Counted from the first letter of the stretch, positions 10,124-17,452 are shown. The stretch is DNA of 64,000 bases from Cytophagales bacterium (GCA_024742395.1 JANSYO010000019.1:1-64000); one strand, 5' to 3'. A program made the numbers and translations. Notes: generated by a model from the sequence alone, not told the origin.

Positions 10124-10146
10124 GGTTCGATTCCTGGCGGGGCTAC
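10124..10146 (+). other. tRNA 3'-end fragment, candidate att site
   Basis: The sequence GGTTCGATTCCTGGCGGGGC and the bases just after it look like a tRNA T-stem/T-loop (TTCGATT at 10126-10132) followed by an acceptor 3' strand. The 5' T-stem strand and everything upstream do not match a tRNA, and no 5' half is present nearby. This is what remains at one end of an island integrated into a tRNA 3' end. The amino-acid identity cannot be told. Confidence 0.55.
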
Positions 10147-10287
10147 ATTTCTTATACTTTATTATTAAAAGTAGCTTCTCCCTGTCACCTTCTTTCTACT
10201 TGGAGAAGATTAGATTCGATAATTTTTGATCTTGTGTTGTCAGCTTCTCATTCCAATGTGGGTTCAACACAGGTTGAGCTAGCGGTT

Positions 10288-10341
10288 GTGTTGGTCAGAG
10301 ACCAACTTTCACACCTGCGAAGTCTTTAGACTTCGCAGAAC
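10288..10341. repeat. Two-hairpin repeat, copy A
   Basis: A 54-bp unit made of two inverted repeats: TTGGTC-AGA-GACCAA (10291-10305), then the linker CTTTCACACC, then TGCGAAGTCT-TT-AGACTTCGCA (10316-10337). A second copy at 19689-19742 matches at 50 of 54 positions. A diverged copy at 15802-15851 keeps both hairpins with compensating changes. Confidence 0.75.
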
Positions 10342-10402
10342 GGAGACCGCATTTTCATAATACCAATCTTAGAACTGTTCAATTATGGATACGGTGGACT
10401 TT

Positions 10403-10424
10403 CGGAGTCCCTAACGGAGACTCC
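10403..10424. repeat. AGTC palindromic repeat (intergenic copy)
   Basis: GGAGTCC-CTAAC-GGAGACTCC forms an imperfect inverted repeat. Related units with the core AGAGTC...GACTCT or GAGTCC...GAGACTC occur at about 10642, 11874, 12429, 14863 and 16472 between genes, and a relative lies inside two coding regions (12769 and 16355). Several copies are followed by AAAGGG or AGAGGG. Confidence 0.55.
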
Positions 10425-10641
10425 TAAAAGGGAAAAAAGAAAATGCTATAAAGGCTAAAAGGAAAATTAGTTTATAAGGCATGAGGATTTTCTGATTTTA
10501 TAGCTCCTATATTTTGGTAAATCAAGGGCAATTACGATAAGCTGAAGTTTATTTGTTTTAGTATATTGAACATGTATAATAAAATACCGTGGTGTATTTT
10601 AAGAGACACTGCGGCGAGGAATTGTACAACGTAAGCACCCC

Positions 10642-10660
10642 CGAGTCCTCAAGTGAGACC
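10642..10660. repeat. AGTC palindromic repeat (diverged copy)
   Basis: CCGAGTCCTCAAGTGAGACC is a diverged member of the AGTC repeat family, closest to the copy at 16472-16492 (GAGTCCGCAAGCGAGACTC). The second arm is less perfect here. Confidence 0.4.
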
Positions 10661-10747
10661 TTTGGACTTAATGAACCTAATCTTAAGAAAACCTACTGCT
10701 ATTGTTAAGGGATTCTAGCTTTTTGAATACTCGGCTGAAAGGAAGCA

Positions 10748-11240
10748 TTAAGTGCCAAGATGCGTTAAATCCATTGTCAGATAAATTATTATCCTTTCAA
10801 TGTTAGAAATTACTTCTTTCAAAGATTCGAAGTGCAGACTCCCGCCTATAAAAACCAATTCGCCTTTATGTGGTGTTATCAATTCGCATTTAGATGGTGC
10901 ATAAGCGGAGCCAGTGAACTCACTAGAAACTCCATATCTAACGATATAATTCTCATTACTATTTGTAATAAAAAAGGCCGCCAATATATTCATCACTAAA
11001 ATCGAAAGGCAAAAAAACATTATAAGTTGTCTTTTTTAATTTCTCAATCCAACATCCTAACATGGAAATGAATGAAAGAACCGCTTTCTCGTAGGAGTTG
11101 GATTTTCCAATGAAATGAATGTCATTAGCAAAGTAATACAAGTCACCGTACTCTGATACGCTTTCACCTTGATTGCATTCTATTGATAAATACAAATTCT
11201 CATGAAATTTAATTTCGTAATCTAATTTAATTTCTACCAT
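10748..11240 (-). pseudogene. Small orphan protein gene split by a frameshift (10959-11240 + 10748-11020)
   Basis: Two overlapping minus-strand frames join into one 163-residue protein if one base is removed from the T6 run (minus-strand reading) at about 10970-10976. The first part (MVEIKLDYEIKFHENLYLS) runs to IGGLFYYK and stops. The second frame continues as ITNSNENYIVRYGVSSEFTG to the stop at 10748. The span minus one base is divisible by three. The protein has no signal peptide and no family I recognise; small soluble orphans like this in a variable region can be immunity or defence-island genes, but that is a guess. The frameshift may be a real mutation or a homopolymer error in the sequence. 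Confidence 0.5.
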
Positions 11241-11353
11241 TCTAATAAGGATGTGCGGTTAATATTTCTTTTGAGTTACCTTTAAATATCATTCTGAGTT
11301 TCGTCAAATTATCACCTGATCCAAGCTTGCCTGCTCAAAAATAAAATTGCTTT

Positions 11354-11845
11354 ATGGAAGAAAAACCATTTTTTAAGAGTCCTCAAGAAAAGCGAAATTT
11401 TCTCATATTGTTTCCAATTACTTGTATTGGATTAATCTTATTTTTCATTTCCTATTATAAGCAAGAAGAAGGAATTACTGATAAATTGAATGAGTGTAGT
11501 TTTTATACTATTATCTCACCAATCAGAATGCCTGATTCTAGTAAGTTGTACTTTAGTTTTAGTCATGATGGAAACACTATAAATAGTAGTTCAAGTGTTG
11601 GAGCGGGTGATTTAGGAGCATGGTATTCAAAGAACCAGGTTCTAAATTCTCGTTTTTTTATCCGGGTTGACTGTGATGATTTTCAGGTAAACAGAGTGCT
11701 TTGGGATATCCCGGTACCAGATACCTTACAGCATGCACCCCCCAAAGGCTGGGATAAAATCCCCTATGACTTAGAAAAATATAGAAAAAAACCGTTTACA
11801 AGTTTTAAAAAAAGGTATGGCCGGCTCTTTGAAAGCAATAAATGA
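11354..11845 (+). CDS. Hypothetical single-pass membrane protein
   Basis: A 163-residue protein with a cytoplasmic basic N-terminus (MEEKPFFKSPQEKRN), one strong transmembrane segment at about residues 15-34 (FLILFPITCIGLILFFISYY), and an extracytoplasmic domain of about 125 residues that looks beta-rich (SKLYFSFSHDGN, FFIRVDCDDF). I recognise no family. It lies among other small orphan genes in the repeat-rich region; an AGTC repeat copy follows it at 11874-11914. Start is the ATG at 11354, with only AT-rich sequence upstream. Confidence 0.6.
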   Translation: MEEKPFFKSPQEKRNFLILFPITCIGLILFFISYYKQEEGITDKLNECSFYTIISPIRMPDSSKLYFSFSHDGNTINSSSSVGAGDLGAWYSKNQVLNSRFFIRVDCDDFQVNRVLWDIPVPDTLQHAPPKGWDKIPYDLEKYRKKPFTSFKKRYGRLFESNK

Positions 11846-11873
11846 GGTTAATACTGATTCTCCCTTTCCCCTC

Positions 11874-11914
11874 TCAGAGTCTCCATTAGGCCAAAGGCTC
11901 AGTCAGGACTCTGA
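11874..11914. repeat. AGTC palindromic repeat (intergenic copy)
   Basis: TCAGAGTC at 11874-11881 and GACTCTGA at 11907-11914 are exact reverse complements around a 25-nt centre that contains a further GGCC...GGCT stem. It sits just downstream of the gene ending at 11845 and could also act as a terminator. Confidence 0.55.
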
Positions 11915-11957
11915 AGGGCAGTTTTTAAAATAAATGACAAATTAAAATCTACATTAG

Positions 11958-12224
11958 ATGAATAAACAAACAATTTCACTCTTACTTTTTACCCTTATTT
12001 CCTCTTTCTCTTCCGAGGGTGTAACGACAGAAAATGTTGTTGATTTTGCTGTAGATGCAGCATTTGAAGTACTTCCAGCTCAAGCCGAAAAAGCCATTGA
12101 AAATACGGGACTAGACAATGTGTCTAAGCGAATTCTTCAAGCAGAAATAAAGCAGGTATCTAAAACTGCTGAAATAATAACGAACAAAACTATCGAACAT
12201 AATAGAGAGAAGAATGATCAATAA
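11958..12224 (+). CDS. Small exported helical protein, unknown
   Basis: An 88-residue product with a signal-peptide-like N-terminus (MNKQTISLLLFTLISSFSSE) and a mature part predicted to be almost entirely helical (about residues 25-88), ending in a charged tail (HNREKNDQ). No family recognised. Its stop overlaps the start of a 58-residue two-TM protein (12214-12390), so the pair is translationally coupled and may act together at the membrane. Overlapping start/stop pairs with an exported small partner resemble small toxin/immunity or holin-like pairs, but there is no motif to support any of these. Confidence 0.5.
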   Translation: MNKQTISLLLFTLISSFSSEGVTTENVVDFAVDAAFEVLPAQAEKAIENTGLDNVSKRILQAEIKQVSKTAEIITNKTIEHNREKNDQ

Positions 12225-12390
12225 TACATTTCTAGCTTTAATATTTCTTTTGCTTGGAATTTGGGCAATATACGATGGAACAAAAAAGTGGTACAAAAAC
12301 ACTTATTATTCTATCAATATTCGGATGATTGGCGTAGGAATTATGTTGTTAATAGCTGCTATAGTTCTACTAGTTAGAGAGTATACCTAA
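12214..12390 (+). CDS. Small two-TM membrane protein (58 aa)
   Basis: An ATG at 12214 lies inside the last codons of the preceding gene and opens a 58-codon frame to TAA at 12388-12390. The product has two hydrophobic segments, about residues 5-18 (TFLALIFLLLGIWAIY) and about 36-53 (MIGVGIMLLIAAIVLL), separated by a basic, Tyr-rich loop (DGTKKWYKNTYYS). The overlap with the upstream gene and the clean two-helix pattern make it a credible gene despite its length. Function unknown. Confidence 0.5.
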   Translation: MINNTFLALIFLLLGIWAIYDGTKKWYKNTYYSINIRMIGVGIMLLIAAIVLLVREYT

Positions 12391-12428
12391 ATGGCATGAT
12401 AGCTTCACCCCAAATAAGCTTTTTCCTC

Positions 12429-12457
12429 TTTCAGAGTCTCCATCAGGGACTCTGAAA
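12429..12457. repeat. AGTC palindromic repeat (intergenic copy)
   Basis: TTTCAGAGTC (12429-12438) and GACTCTGAAA (12448-12457) form a perfect 10-bp stem around TCCATCAGG. This is the cleanest copy of the family. It lies just after the 58-residue membrane protein gene and could serve as its terminator. Confidence 0.65.
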
Positions 12458-12537
12458 AGATAGAGAATAAATGCATAGTAATGTAACACTGGAAATTAAT
12501 AAAAAACAAAGCGAGAAAACATAATGTACATTTAAAC

Positions 12538-13609
12538 GTGAAAAAACTGCTACTGCTAGTTGGTGTGTTTTTATTGCCAATCTATACCAGTGGACAAGCC
12601 CTTAAGTGGGAGAAAGTACAGCCCAATAAAAAGGATAAAACAGAGAATATAAATCAAGAGGAGACTCAGACAAAAGACAGTACAAAGCTTGCAAATGAGG
12701 AGGTCTTGTTAGCACAAAGACCAGTACCTCCAGCTAAAGAAGGCGTAGCTGACTGGAAAGATTTCCACTTGCAGAGTCTCGCCAGAGCGGAGTTTAAAGA
12801 TTCCCTTGAATTTCTTTCCTTGAAAGAAAAATTAATTTCGTTCAAGGCTCAAAATGAGTTCAAAGCACAAACAAAAGACAAAGGATTCAAAAGCCTTGAA
12901 AATTACTATTCAAACCTAAATGACTCATTTTATGAAAATTTAATTTTAACTAAAGGGTATTTAACAGACGAAAATTTTGAATTAATTACCTATGTAAATG
13001 AACCAACAATAGAATATGCCGTTCCTGAAACGGAAATTCAGCTTATGTTAAACAAAAAAAGGGAAGTAATAATTGGAAATGAACTACATACTTATTCATA
13101 TTACTATATTAAATTTAGAAACTGGACAGAAATATAAAAAGGGCTTAAATCGTCCAGGAGTACAAAACCCAAGCCTTAAAGTATTTGCCACGGGTCAAGA
13201 ATATGAAGTAAGTGGAACTTATTCCTATAGTGGCAAAGACTATCGCTACATTTTACATTCAGAGTCAGTAGGATTCAACAGTAATCACTTTTATCAAGCA
13301 AAAATTAAAACCAAACATCAAAAGAAGTCTTTGGGAATATTTTTCAATTCTCAGTGTACTCAAATATTAATGAACGGTAATGCTGAGTCTGGAGTATATT
13401 TGCCGCCTTACAGTGCTGAAATATGTGGCCAGAACTGGGTATATAGAACATATGGCGGTTATTGCACAAGTTGTTCAAATACCACAATTGATATAAAGGA
13501 CTGGTCGAATGATGATCCTTGTTATCAAAGTATTAATGCCGATGTAACCTTTATTTGTGCTGATGGGCAAGGAAGGTATTTGACAATAAATCATTCATCA
13601 TCTTATTAG
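12538..13609 (+). pseudogene. Exported hypothetical protein split by a frameshift (12538-13137 + 13073-13609)
   Basis: The first frame starts with GTG at 12538 and has a signal peptide (MKKLLLLVGVFLLPIYTSGQ), a Lys/Glu-rich linker and a domain ending at YYYIKFRNWTEI. A second frame picks up at about 13073 (LETGQKYKKGLNRPG) and runs to 13609 with a Cys-containing C-terminal domain (YCTSCSNTT, CYQSINADVTFIC). The second part has no export signal of its own, and joining the two needs one base removed between 13073 and 13137, giving 356 residues. So this is most likely one secreted protein broken by a frameshift; two separate genes are the alternative. The first part also contains the 23-bp repeat at 12769-12791. 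No family recognised. Confidence 0.5.
12769..12791 (+). repeat. 23-bp repeat inside a coding region (copy 1)
   Basis: A 23-bp string beginning TTGCAGAGTCTCGCCAGAGC is identical to one at 16355-16377. Here it encodes LQSLARA in the plus-strand gene starting at 12538. The AGAGTCTC core links it to the AGTC palindromic repeats of the same region. Confidence 0.75.
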
Positions 13610-13610
13610 A

Positions 13611-14195
13611 ATGCGTTCATTTTTGTTTGTATTGGTATTTTGGGTTGCCTATACATTTGGAGTTAAGGCTCAAAATATTGTTGAAGTAGGAGTTTATTCA
13701 GTTCTTGATGGGTGGGAATACGAAGGAGTTCGAGTACAAAGATGGGGCTATACGGATCCTTATTTTAATGTCTCCATTCATCATTATTTTCTAAGAAATA
13801 GCCGTTCTTTCAAAATATATGGAGGCGTTCGAGGTAATGTTTACTTTAGAAGGGCTGGTCTGTATAGAACTAAGTCATTGATTACTTCCTTTGAAAACGG
13901 GATAACTTATAATTTACATGTTCCCAAAATAATTAATTGTATCCCATTTGTTGGTTATGCGATTCAGATTCCACCTTTTGGAAACGATGATTTATTGGAG
14001 CATAGAAATTTCAGAACCGTTTTAATTAATGGAGGATTCTTAGTTAATGATTTTTATAACAAGAGAATAGGGATAAAGGCCTCTATTGATTTAACTCCCT
14101 TCAGTACAATAGTACGAGAGGACTTACCCTACCAAAACTTGAACAGAAAATTCAGATTAATGCTAAATGCAGCAGTAAGGTTAGATCGTAACTAA
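13611..14195 (+). CDS. Exported protein, probable small outer-membrane beta-barrel, unknown
   Basis: A 194-residue protein with a Sec signal peptide (about residues 1-20, ending FGVKAQ). The mature part alternates hydrophobic and polar residues and is rich in aromatic residues and Gly (FKIYGGVRGNVYF, FRLMLNAAVRLDRN), as in outer-membrane beta-barrels; the C-terminal strand also fits. Its ATG is one base after the stop of the frameshifted exported protein, so both belong to one unit. No family recognised; the barrel idea rests on composition only. Confidence 0.55.
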   Translation: MRSFLFVLVFWVAYTFGVKAQNIVEVGVYSVLDGWEYEGVRVQRWGYTDPYFNVSIHHYFLRNSRSFKIYGGVRGNVYFRRAGLYRTKSLITSFENGITYNLHVPKIINCIPFVGYAIQIPPFGNDDLLEHRNFRTVLINGGFLVNDFYNKRIGIKASIDLTPFSTIVREDLPYQNLNRKFRLMLNAAVRLDRN

Positions 14196-14384
14196 ATAAA
14201 CACTTTAGGCATTTATTTGAACCAAATATTCCACTTGAATTAAAGATGAAACAATACCGATAAATTACTTAAGTTATCCTCATGTACTTATTTAACGGGA
14301 AATATTAACTCTCTGTTTTACAGATAAGGGAATTTTTGGTATGCCCGATAAGAAGCCATTTCATTTCTCAAAAAATCTAATACA

Positions 14385-14743
14385 ATGAAAAAAAATATTT
14401 TTTAATCCTCGGTTTTATTTTTACTTGTTCATGTCAATCACTTAAAGATTCTCCAGATCCGAATTTGATATTTGACAAAAACGATCCTGAACTTTCTGGA
14501 TACTTTAGTGATACTGGTGTTGACATTGATGTAAAAGATAATAGGCTTGTTTTTAAAGATTTAAATGTGTTAGAGGATTTTATTCAGCGAATGAAAAACG
14601 CGGATATTGATAAACTTAATATTTGGAGCCAAAAGTTTAACTTTGAAAATTTTGATGGGGTATATCAAGAACTCTATAAAAATGGGAAAATTTCTGACAT
14701 GAGTTTCTTTCAAAAAATAATATACCGGTATTTCCAGATGTAA
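14385..14743 (+). pseudogene. Lipoprotein gene with a frameshift in its signal peptide
   Basis: ATG at 14385 starts MKKNIF and then hits a stop. Adding one T to the T6 run at about 14398-14403 restores a lipoprotein signal peptide (MKKNIFLILGFIFTCSC, lipobox TCSC) that reads straight into the open frame to 14743, for 119 residues (359 nt plus one is divisible by three). The mature part is acidic and helical (ENFDGVYQELYKNGKISDMS) with no family I know. The shift is either a real inactivating slip or an undercalled homopolymer. A start inside the mature part would leave the product without export. Confidence 0.6.
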
Positions 14744-14862
14744 GCTTCCACAAACGGAACTCGTCTGAAGGTTTTAGTCCTAAAGTCTTCAAATCACTAA
14801 TGATTCCTGTTGCTAGATTTAGCCCATTTGATGATTTTGGGAACTTATTACTTTAAATGCTC

Positions 14863-14883
14863 AGAGTCCTTGACGGAGACTCC
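14863..14883. repeat. AGTC palindromic repeat (intergenic copy)
   Basis: AGAGTCC-TTGAC-GGAGACTCC is nearly the same as the copy at 10403-10424. It lies between convergent genes ending at 14743 and 14897, so a terminator role is possible. Confidence 0.5.
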
Positions 14884-14896
14884 AAGAGGGGAAATA

Positions 14897-15466
14897 CTAT
14901 TTCAAAATGCCTAACATGATGACTGGATGAAGTAAAATACAGGAAGTATATTTTTTTGAATTTCGATACATATTTTGAGATAAATAATTAGAACCTGAGT
15001 CAATATTCTTTAATATAAACAGCGAATTGAAACTATCATCGAGTGGTATTTTATCATCTAAACAACTCATAGAATAAATAACTGGCAAAAGAAACTCCTT
15101 ATCTGCCCAATATTTTTTTTGATTATTCGGTATTCTCCAATATGGTTCACTTTTCTTAATTGAAGATTTAATTAAACCTCTTAAACGTGTTGTCTCCCTC
15201 AATTCCTCTGTGTTAATTCCTTGACTATCTTGAATATCATAAAGATTGCCTTTTTTATTAACCCTAAACGAAAATAGAAACATACCTTTTCGGCATTTAG
15301 TGTTAAAATCTTTTTCTAAATGTTCACTACTTTTCACTCTATTAAATACGAATTCAGAAAAACTTAAATCTAAATCTTCATATTTAAATGGTAAATCCCA
15401 TTTGGTTTGTGCCAGGGATGTATTTGATAACAGGACTAAAGAAAAAATGGTTGTTAATCGTCGCAT
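14897..15466 (-). CDS. Exported hypothetical protein, weak TonB-C-like pattern
   Basis: A 189-residue protein with a Sec signal peptide (MRRLTTIFSLVLLSNTSLAQ). The segment KGMFLFSFRVNKKGNLYDIQ resembles the beta-strand and turn of TonB C-terminal domains (the FSF-V-xxxGxxxD pattern), and the following LRGLIKSSIKKSEPYW also fits, but the match is weak and the C-terminal third is unlike TonB. It overlaps the upstream gene (15454-15705) by 13 bp, so they are cotranscribed. Function unknown. Confidence 0.5.
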   Translation of the reverse strand: MRRLTTIFSLVLLSNTSLAQTKWDLPFKYEDLDLSFSEFVFNRVKSSEHLEKDFNTKCRKGMFLFSFRVNKKGNLYDIQDSQGINTEELRETTRLRGLIKSSIKKSEPYWRIPNNQKKYWADKEFLLPVIYSMSCLDDKIPLDDSFNSLFILKNIDSGSNYLSQNMYRNSKKYTSCILLHPVIMLGILK

Positions 15467-15705
15467 TCTGTTCCTAAAATTTGAGTTTCATATTCTTCCC
15501 TAATATTTTTCGCTTCCTCTAAAGTCAAATTATACTTGATCCGTATCTCCTCTAAAATTTCTTGAATTTGAGAAGTAGATATTATGTCTTCATCCTCAAA
15601 AACGTCACTAATTCCATCAATTGAAAGTGCTGCTGCATGCTTTTCTGGGATGGAATATAGTCTAACAATTAAATCAGTAATATCATCGTAAATAAAATAC
15701 TCCAT
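15454..15705 (-). CDS. Small acidic hypothetical protein
   Basis: An 83-residue acidic, helical protein starting MEYFIYDDITDLIV at the ATG 15703-15705; a TTG 24 nt upstream lies in repeat sequence and is less likely. The C-terminal half is Glu-rich (ILEEIRIKYNLTLEEAKNIR). There is no signal peptide or known motif. It overlaps the downstream exported protein gene by 13 bp. An acidic cytoplasmic partner next to an exported protein can be an immunity or chaperone protein, but nothing specific supports this. Confidence 0.5.
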   Translation of the reverse strand: MEYFIYDDITDLIVRLYSIPEKHAAALSIDGISDVFEDEDIISTSQIQEILEEIRIKYNLTLEEAKNIREEYETQILGTECDD

Positions 15706-15720
15706 ATGATTGGTCAAAAA

Positions 15721-15851
15721 GACCGACAAACACGCGTACGAGGTCTAAAGGGGCATCGCACAACGTTGTAGAAGATGTCGTAGAGCGGAATTCCTTAATA
15801 TCGGTCTGAAGACCGCCTGTCACACGTACAAGGTCGGAAGACTTTGTACAG
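15721..15851. repeat. Two diverged copies of the two-hairpin repeat
   Basis: At 15802-15851 the unit CGGTCT-GA-AGACCG, a TGTCACAC linker, and TACAAGGTC-GGAA-GACTTTGTA has the same layout as the copies at 10288 and 19689. Both stems are kept although many bases differ (one G-T wobble in the second). A partial fourth copy starts at 15721 (GACCGACAAACACGCGTACG). A short frame across this stretch (15683-15868) is just translated repeat. Confidence 0.6.
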
Positions 15852-15864
15852 CAATGGAAAAAAT

Positions 15865-16434
15865 TCATAAGGATATTAGAGGAGTTTTTATAATAGCTGA
15901 TTTCCCAATAGCTAGCGTATCAGAAGTTTGGAGAACAACCAATTTTATATTTTCCGAATTGATCTGATATTTATTTGAACTTAAATCAACCCGTTCTCTA
16001 AAACCAATAAAAATATCTTTAGAAAATAAAGACCAATTTGTTATTTCAATGCCTGCAAGTTCTGAAGGATTGATTATCTTATATGCCAAATTTTGACCTT
16101 CTACAATTAATATTAAATCCAAAACTTGTTCTTTACCAAAAGATTTGGCAACTAGTGACCTTCCCATAAAAGTTAGATTTGGAGATGCCTCAATTTGAAC
16201 CAAATCATGTTCTGTGAAAACTTTACGTTCATTCGGAATGATTAGTTTCAGAGAAACATCGTTTAACTTTAATTCAGTTAGAATTAAACTCCTATTTAAT
16301 GTAAAATAAAATAGAGTTAAAATTCCTACTAAAAATAATATAATACTTTTCCCCTTGCAGAGTCTCGCCAGAGCGGACGCTGCGGAATTGCTGCCTAATT
16401 TTTGTTTTTCATCTCGTTTTTCTTTAGACGCCAT
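15865..16434 (-). CDS. Hypothetical single-pass membrane protein
   Basis: A 189-residue protein with a basic N-terminus (MASKEKRDEKQKLGS), one transmembrane segment at about residues 28-46 (GKSIILFLVGILTLFYFTL) and an extracytoplasmic domain of about 140 residues that looks beta-rich. The stretch NSAASALARLCKG before the membrane segment is encoded by the 23-bp repeat (16355-16377) and its flank, so the repeat has been absorbed in frame. No family recognised. ATG at 16432-16434. Confidence 0.5.
   Translation of the reverse strand: MASKEKRDEKQKLGSNSAASALARLCKGKSIILFLVGILTLFYFTLNRSLILTELKLNDVSLKLIIPNERKVFTEHDLVQIEASPNLTFMGRSLVAKSFGKEQVLDLILIVEGQNLAYKIINPSELAGIEITNWSLFSKDIFIGFRERVDLSSNKYQINSENIKLVVLQTSDTLAIGKSAIIKTPLISL
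16355..16377 (-). repeat. 23-bp repeat inside a coding region (copy 2)
   Basis: Identical to 12769-12791 but read on the opposite strand relative to the gene it sits in. Here it encodes ALARLCK within the linker between the basic N-terminus and the membrane segment. Confidence 0.75.
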
Positions 16435-16471
16435 AAAATAAAATACGGTTTAACCTTGAAGTGAAGCACAG

Positions 16472-16492
16472 CAGAGTCCGCAAGCGAGACTC
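16472..16492. repeat. AGTC palindromic repeat (intergenic copy)
   Basis: AGAGTCCGCAAGCGAGACTC lies between the genes at 15865-16434 and 16530-17009. The arms GAGTC and GACTC are conserved; the centre CGCAAGCG adds a small inner stem. Confidence 0.5.
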
Positions 16493-16529
16493 GGTTGGGG
16501 GAAAACATAGTCTCATATAAACCGAAGCC

Positions 16530-17009
16530 TTAGTTCCCTGCATTCGAGCCTAATTGTTGTTCATAGTTTTTTATTTCTTTAACATCTTTTTCTATCGCCG
16601 AAAGGTCAACTATATTCTCTTCATATTTTATTTCTTTCTTAGTTTTTTTCCAATACGGATACAACCAAGTCATCGTTGTTCCTAAATCCTGAAATTCTGA
16701 GTCGCTTAGTAAACGCTCAATCTTGTTTTTATATGAAAAGCTGCCCTTGAAATATATAGTGATTCGCTTTCTTTTAGTCAAAAGATTGAAAAAGTTGTCA
16801 ATTGCATTTTGAATGTCGTCATATTCTGGGTTAAAATGTTGGAGCACTAAACCATATCCAACCGTCAATTCTCTTTCGTCACAAGAAATCCATATTCCTG
16901 TTTCACCAATTGTCAGGTGGTCACCGTCTTCATATTCTCTTAAGTCACTTCTCAAATGGTTTTTCAAAAGTTCTTTAATCTTGGAATATATGGCTTGATG
17001 TTTTTTCAT
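16530..17009 (-). CDS. Soluble hypothetical protein
   Basis: A 159-residue cytoplasmic-looking protein beginning MKKHQAIYSKIKELLKNH. The N-terminal helix is followed by a beta-rich middle (DHLTIGETGIWISCDERELT) and a helix (DIQNAIDNFFNLLTKRKR), then a charged C-terminal tail (KDVKEIKNYEQQLGS). No family recognised. It stands alone between an AGTC repeat and the four-gene module at 17.0-19.3 kb. Single soluble orphan genes of this size in repeat-rich regions are often immunity-like cargo, but I see no defining motif. Confidence 0.55.
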   Translation of the reverse strand: MKKHQAIYSKIKELLKNHLRSDLREYEDGDHLTIGETGIWISCDERELTVGYGLVLQHFNPEYDDIQNAIDNFFNLLTKRKRITIYFKGSFSYKNKIERLLSDSEFQDLGTTMTWLYPYWKKTKKEIKYEENIVDLSAIEKDVKEIKNYEQQLGSNAGN

Positions 17010-17054
17010 TTCAAATCATGCATAATAGCAAGATACAATGTTGTTCACTGACTT

Positions 17055-17450
17055 CTAGTCTATGTAATTCATCCAAAATATAATACTTAAATATATCCAA
17101 AATCCACTGAACAAAATATGGAAGATTGTTTCGAATCGTTTTCCTTTCCATAGTTTAGTAGAGTACCCGAAAAATTGAATAATCAGTCTAAGTGTCCAAA
17201 AAATACCAAGTCCGAGAGAAATTGTTTTACCAAGTCTCGTTTCTATTAGTTCTTCTGCTGAAGTTAAACAAAGTAAACCCATTAGAAAGACAATCAAAGC
17301 AATAAAAAAAGTATGAATTGTCATCATTTGTTTATTGATTAAACTTAATGATTTCAATTCTTCCTTCCAGTTGAAATACTTCGGAAAAATTAGGTGAACC
17401 AATGCTAAGCTTATTAATAAAAAACCGATTATTTTGAAATGTAATATCAT
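17055..17450 (-). CDS. Four-TM membrane protein, unknown
   Basis: A 131-residue membrane protein with four predicted helices (FKIIGFLLISLALVHLIF; MMTIHTFFIALIVFLMGLLC; TISLGLGIFWTLRLIIQFFG; a last one near the C-terminus). Start chosen at the ATG 17448-17450 (MILHFKIIG), because the TTG 12 nt upstream overlaps the previous gene. It is the last gene of a tight minus-strand module after the DoxX-like, DUF2071 and methyltransferase genes, with a gap of 2 nt. The layout resembles small DoxX/DoxD-like quinone-associated membrane proteins, but the family is not clear. Confidence 0.6.
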   Translation of the reverse strand: MILHFKIIGFLLISLALVHLIFPKYFNWKEELKSLSLINKQMMTIHTFFIALIVFLMGLLCLTSAEELIETRLGKTISLGLGIFWTLRLIIQFFGYSTKLWKGKRFETIFHILFSGFWIYLSIIFWMNYID

Positions 17451-17452
17451 TC

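Larger units (their letters stand above)
1..10146. mobile_element. Putative integrative element, right end
   Basis: Supported by a tyrosine recombinase at the right end, a tRNA 3'-end fragment immediately outside it, an excisionase-like HTH gene near the left edge, long gene-poor stretches and orphan cargo. The left end and the matching repeat are outside the window, so size and mobility cannot be judged. No conjugation gene (relaxase, TraG, TraJ) is visible in this part. The giant secreted protein would be cargo. The extent is inference; only the recombinase and the tRNA fragment are seen directly. Confidence 0.4.
9992..10747. other. Gene-free junction region with palindromic repeats
   Basis: About 750 bp with no credible gene. 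It contains the integrase upstream region, the tRNA fragment (10124-10146), a copy of the two-hairpin repeat (10288-10341) and two copies of the AGTC palindromic repeat (10403-10424 and about 10642-10660). It marks the change from the integrase-bearing element to the repeat-rich patchwork. Confidence 0.5.

Noticed and set aside
10124-10146. Complete tRNA gene
   Set aside because: Only the T-loop and 3' acceptor strand are present; no 5' acceptor strand, D-arm or anticodon arm lies upstream.
15683-15868. 61-codon minus-strand frame between two genes
   Set aside because: It is made almost entirely of the diverged two-hairpin repeats, which explains its internal repeat (SDLVRV and LDLVRV).
10748-17009. 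Defence island or toxin-immunity cluster
   Set aside because: The many small orphan genes suggest it, but I could not find any nuclease, toxin, Rhs or known immunity motif.
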